From JBEISR01 sp044371425 (lineage in GTDB: Bacteria; Planctomycetota; Planctomycetia; Pirellulales; Pirellulaceae), in contig JBILTR010000006.1 of NCBI GenBank assembly GCA_044371425.1, forward strand, positions 124,001 through 188,000: a stretch of DNA of 64,000 bases. Direction: 5' to 3'. The position numbers and the translations under genes were made by a program. The notes under the pieces are model-generated. The model did no database searches and was not told the origin of the DNA. It saw only the letters and a list, made by a program, of their open reading frames with translations. This document shows positions 61,652 through 64,000 of the stretch, piece by piece (the first letter of the stretch is position 1; every line of letters starts with the position of its first letter).

Positions 61652-62743
61652 ATGAACGATGCTGCCCCAGCCACCAATTCCGCGCCGCTCCTCCTGCTGG
61701 CCTGTTACAGCGTGGCGATCAGTGCGGCTGCCTTGTTGGGGGGCTGGTTGCCATCCTTGATTCGCTTCACCCACGTGCGGATGCAGATGATCATCAGCTA
61801 CGTCGGTGGATTGATGCTGGGCATCGCGGTCTTTCATCTGCTGCCCCACGCGCTGGTGGAGATAGGTCCTCAGCGGATCGATGAGATCTCCTGGGCGATG
61901 ATGATCGGGATGATGGTGATGTTCTTCCTCTTGCGGGCCTTCCATTTCCACCATCATGGCGAAGGGGATTTCGCTGAAGCCTCCCTGGGTGAACCCCACG
62001 GGCATGGGTGTCATGGAGACCATCACCACCACGATGGGCACCAGCATGCAGCGGACCATCGCCACGACGCCAATCCCTCGACTGCCTGCAGCCACCAAGA
62101 CCAGTGTGATCTGGGTCGGATCTGCAAGGAGAAAGGTGGGGATGTTGGGGGCGAACAAGCCGATCGGGTGGGCAAGGTGCCATCGGGTAACGGTCAATGG
62201 AACTGGCTGGGAGTGCTGACCGGCCTAGGGTTTCATACCTTGCTGGATGGTGTGGCGCTTGCGGCGGCGGTGGAGTCGGATTTCCACGGGGAGCCGGGGT
62301 GGTCGCTGTGGGGCGTGGGTGTCTTCCTCGCGATCTTGCTCCACAAACCACTGGATGCCATTTCCATCGCTTCGCTGATGCGTTCGGCGGGTTGGTCGGC
62401 ATCCTCCAGATTTCTGGTCATCTTCGGTTTCTCGCTGATGATCCCTCTTGGAATCCTGCTGGCAAATCTTGGGTGGATTGGTTCCGGCCAAAAACATGGT
62501 TCGATGGTCGCTTGGGGACTTGGATTCTCCGCCGGAGTTTTTTTCTGCATCGCGCTTTCCGATCTTCTTCCCGAAATGGAGTTCCATTCGCACAACCGCA
62601 TCCGGCTGACGATCGCGCTGATTCTTGGAATTGCGACCGCCGTCGGGATCGGGTATCTGGAGCCCAAACATGCGCATGCGCCACGTGAGGCAGGGGAGCT
62701 GCATCACCACCACGACGAGGATGGCCACCATCACTCGCACTGA
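61652..62743 (+). CDS. ZIP-family metal transporter
   Basis: 363 aa from the ATG at 61652. Eight membrane segments with the ZIP pattern. ISYVGGLMLGIAVFHLLPHAL is in the first part; a His-rich cytoplasmic loop follows (HHHGEGDFAE, HGHGCHGDHHHHDGHQHAADHRHD). The metal-site helices are GLGFHTLLDGVALAAAV (H-x3-DG) and AILLHKPLDAISIASLM (H-K-x-x-D). The C-terminus is also His/Asp-rich (HHHHDEDGHHHSH). It imports zinc or another divalent cation across the inner membrane; the loop may bind or sense the metal. No regulator is adjacent. Confidence 0.9.
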   Translation: MNDAAPATNSAPLLLLACYSVAISAAALLGGWLPSLIRFTHVRMQMIISYVGGLMLGIAVFHLLPHALVEIGPQRIDEISWAMMIGMMVMFFLLRAFHFHHHGEGDFAEASLGEPHGHGCHGDHHHHDGHQHAADHRHDANPSTACSHQDQCDLGRICKEKGGDVGGEQADRVGKVPSGNGQWNWLGVLTGLGFHTLLDGVALAAAVESDFHGEPGWSLWGVGVFLAILLHKPLDAISIASLMRSAGWSASSRFLVIFGFSLMIPLGILLANLGWIGSGQKHGSMVAWGLGFSAGVFFCIALSDLLPEMEFHSHNRIRLTIALILGIATAVGIGYLEPKHAHAPREAGELHHHHDEDGHHHSH

Positions 62744-62857
62744 TACCGCGAGGCAGGCTCTTTTGACCTGGCTTGCCGGGGAGAGCTTCGTTCGTTTACA
62801 CTGACGTGGCTTACCAACTTCTTTTCCCTGAGGCGGGCATGAGGATGGACAGCGTCC

Positions 62858-64000
62858 ATGCAATCACAGTCTTCCTCCGAGGCGTCGATCGATACGGCTG
62901 CGCGGCCAACGTTCGATCGGTATGAACTGGACGGCTTCTACGATGAAGCGGTCGACCCCAACGATCAATTCCGGCCTTCTTCCGCGCTGCTGTTGCAGCG
63001 AGTCGAGGAGTTGCCACCAGGGGAGCTGCTGCGAAGGCAGCAGGCTGCCGAGCAGCTTCTATTCCGGATGGGGATCACCTTCAATGTCTACGGTGATTCC
63101 CAAGGTGCCGAGAAGATCTTTCCATTTGATATCATCCCGCGCACCATCGATGCCCAGGAATGGGAGCGGATCGAGTCGGGGTTGAAGCAGCGCATCAAGG
63201 CGCTCAATTGCTTCATCCACGATGTCTATCACGATCAGGAGATAGTGCGAGCCGGTGTGGTACCGGCCTTTGTGCTGGAAACATGCAAGGCGATTCGGGA
63301 GCCGTGTCGAGGATTGAATCCGCCGCGAGGCGTCTGGTGCCATATCACCGGGACCGATTTGATCCGAGGCGCCGACGGGACCATCTACGTGCTGGAGGAC
63401 AACCTCCGGTGCCCATCGGGGGTCTCTTACGTGCTGCAGAATCGCTTCGTGATGAAACGCAGCTTCCCCTCGCTCTTCGATCTCTCTCACGTCCGACCGG
63501 TGGATGATTACCCAAGCCGACTTTTTTCGCTCCTTCAGAAAATGGCCCCCTCGGCCATTTCCAATCCAACAGTCGTCGTGCTGACTCCCGGCGTCTTCAA
63601 CAGCGCCTACTACGAGCACAGTTTTTTGGCGCAGCAGATGGGGGTCGAGTTGGTGGAGGGACGCGACCTGGTGGTGCGCGATGACACCGTGTTCATGCGA
63701 ACCACGCGAGGCTTCCGGAGGGTCGATGTCATCTACCGACGCATCGATGATGATTTTCTCGACCCCAAAGTCTTTCGTTCCGATTCCCTTCTGGGTGTTC
63801 CAGGGCTGATCGACGCCTATCGCAGCGGTCGCGTTGCTCTGGCCAATGCACCTGGAACCGGGGTGGCGGACGACAAGGCGATCTATGCCTTTGTGGAGGC
63901 GATGATTGAGTTCTATCTTGGAGAGAAGGCCATTCTGCCCAATGTCCCTACCTACCTCTGCTACCGACCGGACGACCTCAAGTATGTCCTCGATCATTTG
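62858..64000 (+). CDS. Circularly permuted ATP-grasp protein, partial
   Basis: The frame is open from the ATG at 62858 to the last base (381 codons), so the C-terminus is beyond the window. Pieces: RYELDGFYDEAVDPNDQFRP, FRMGITFNVYGD, the ALNCFIHDVYHDQEIVRAGVVP segment, ITGTDLIRGADGTIYVLEDNLRCPSGVSYVL, VVVLTPGVFNSAYYEHSFLAQQMGVELVEG and NAPGTGVADDKAIYAFV. This order matches the CP_ATPgrasp (DUF404/DUF407) family, which often pairs with an alpha-E protein and a transglutaminase-like gene downstream. It is thought to make peptide-like bonds using ATP, but its product is unknown. A GAGG at 62841-62844 is rather far from the start. Confidence 0.92.
   Translation, partial: MQSQSSSEASIDTAARPTFDRYELDGFYDEAVDPNDQFRPSSALLLQRVEELPPGELLRRQQAAEQLLFRMGITFNVYGDSQGAEKIFPFDIIPRTIDAQEWERIESGLKQRIKALNCFIHDVYHDQEIVRAGVVPAFVLETCKAIREPCRGLNPPRGVWCHITGTDLIRGADGTIYVLEDNLRCPSGVSYVLQNRFVMKRSFPSLFDLSHVRPVDDYPSRLFSLLQKMAPSAISNPTVVVLTPGVFNSAYYEHSFLAQQMGVELVEGRDLVVRDDTVFMRTTRGFRRVDVIYRRIDDDFLDPKVFRSDSLLGVPGLIDAYRSGRVALANAPGTGVADDKAIYAFVEAMIEFYLGEKAILPNVPTYLCYRPDDLKYVLDHL

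Overview
The window comes from a planctomycete, most likely a Pirellulaceae-type relative of Rhodopirellula or Blastopirellula. The evidence is a PSD1-type protein tail at the left edge, a DUF1559 prepilin-like protein, two Tat-exported Gfo/Idh/MocA oxidoreductases, a planctomycete-type ECF sigma factor, PAPS sulfotransferase and SGNH hydrolase genes, and short hairpin repeats between genes. Base composition looks near 60% GC. The CGATC/GATCG words are conspicuously common. I saw no rRNA, tRNA, CRISPR array or prophage.

Layout. 0-10 kb: secreted proteins (LTxxQ-like, PI-PLC-like), KdsB, CTP synthase, a minimal CAP-domain protein, and a Gfo/Idh oxidoreductase bracketed by copies of one hairpin repeat family. 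9.3-12.7 kb: flagellar sigma factor FliA and export-gate protein FlhA, with no other flagellar gene. 13-21 kb: a sulfotransferase, a DMT transporter, a 1.1 kb non-coding stretch with a 14-bp minisatellite, then pyruvate dehydrogenase E1 and E2. 21-28 kb: ProB, PurF, Rpe, a histidine-phosphatase-fold protein lacking its catalytic residues, AccD, and a small Ser/Thr kinase. 28-30.3 kb: an N-acetylneuraminate lyase/N-acylglucosamine 2-epimerase pair for sialic acid or amino sugar use. 30.3-31.1 kb: a REP-associated (RAYT/Y1) transposase framed by its own hairpin repeats.

31-43 kb: FolC, a three-gene ABC-2 export operon (ATPase, permease, 630-aa anchored protein), rhomboid protease, LysA, YceI plus a membrane protein, a small secretin-like secreted protein and a second Gfo/Idh protein. 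44-48.6 kb: small exported unknowns, an SGNH esterase, RidA and an orphan ECF sigma factor. 48.9-56 kb, minus strand: two overlapping amidohydrolase genes holding three modules of which only one keeps its metal ligands, a deoxyhypusine-synthase-like protein, and the DNA polymerase III beta clamp. 56-64 kb: a methyltransferase, an 869-aa anchored unknown, a DUF1559 protein, a His-rich ZIP transporter, and the start of a circularly permuted ATP-grasp protein that runs off the window.

Most of the window is housekeeping chromosome, and I found no clear multi-gene defence or mobile system. The most interesting signals are the catalytically dead histidine-phosphatase homologue beside accD, the bacterial deoxyhypusine-synthase-like gene behind dnaN, the amidohydrolase pair with decayed modules, the RAYT element whose stop codon lies inside its own repeat, the repeat family bracketing the first Gfo/Idh gene, and the apparent excess of the HIP1-like palindrome GCGATCGC. 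All calls come from reading the sequence; no database search was run.
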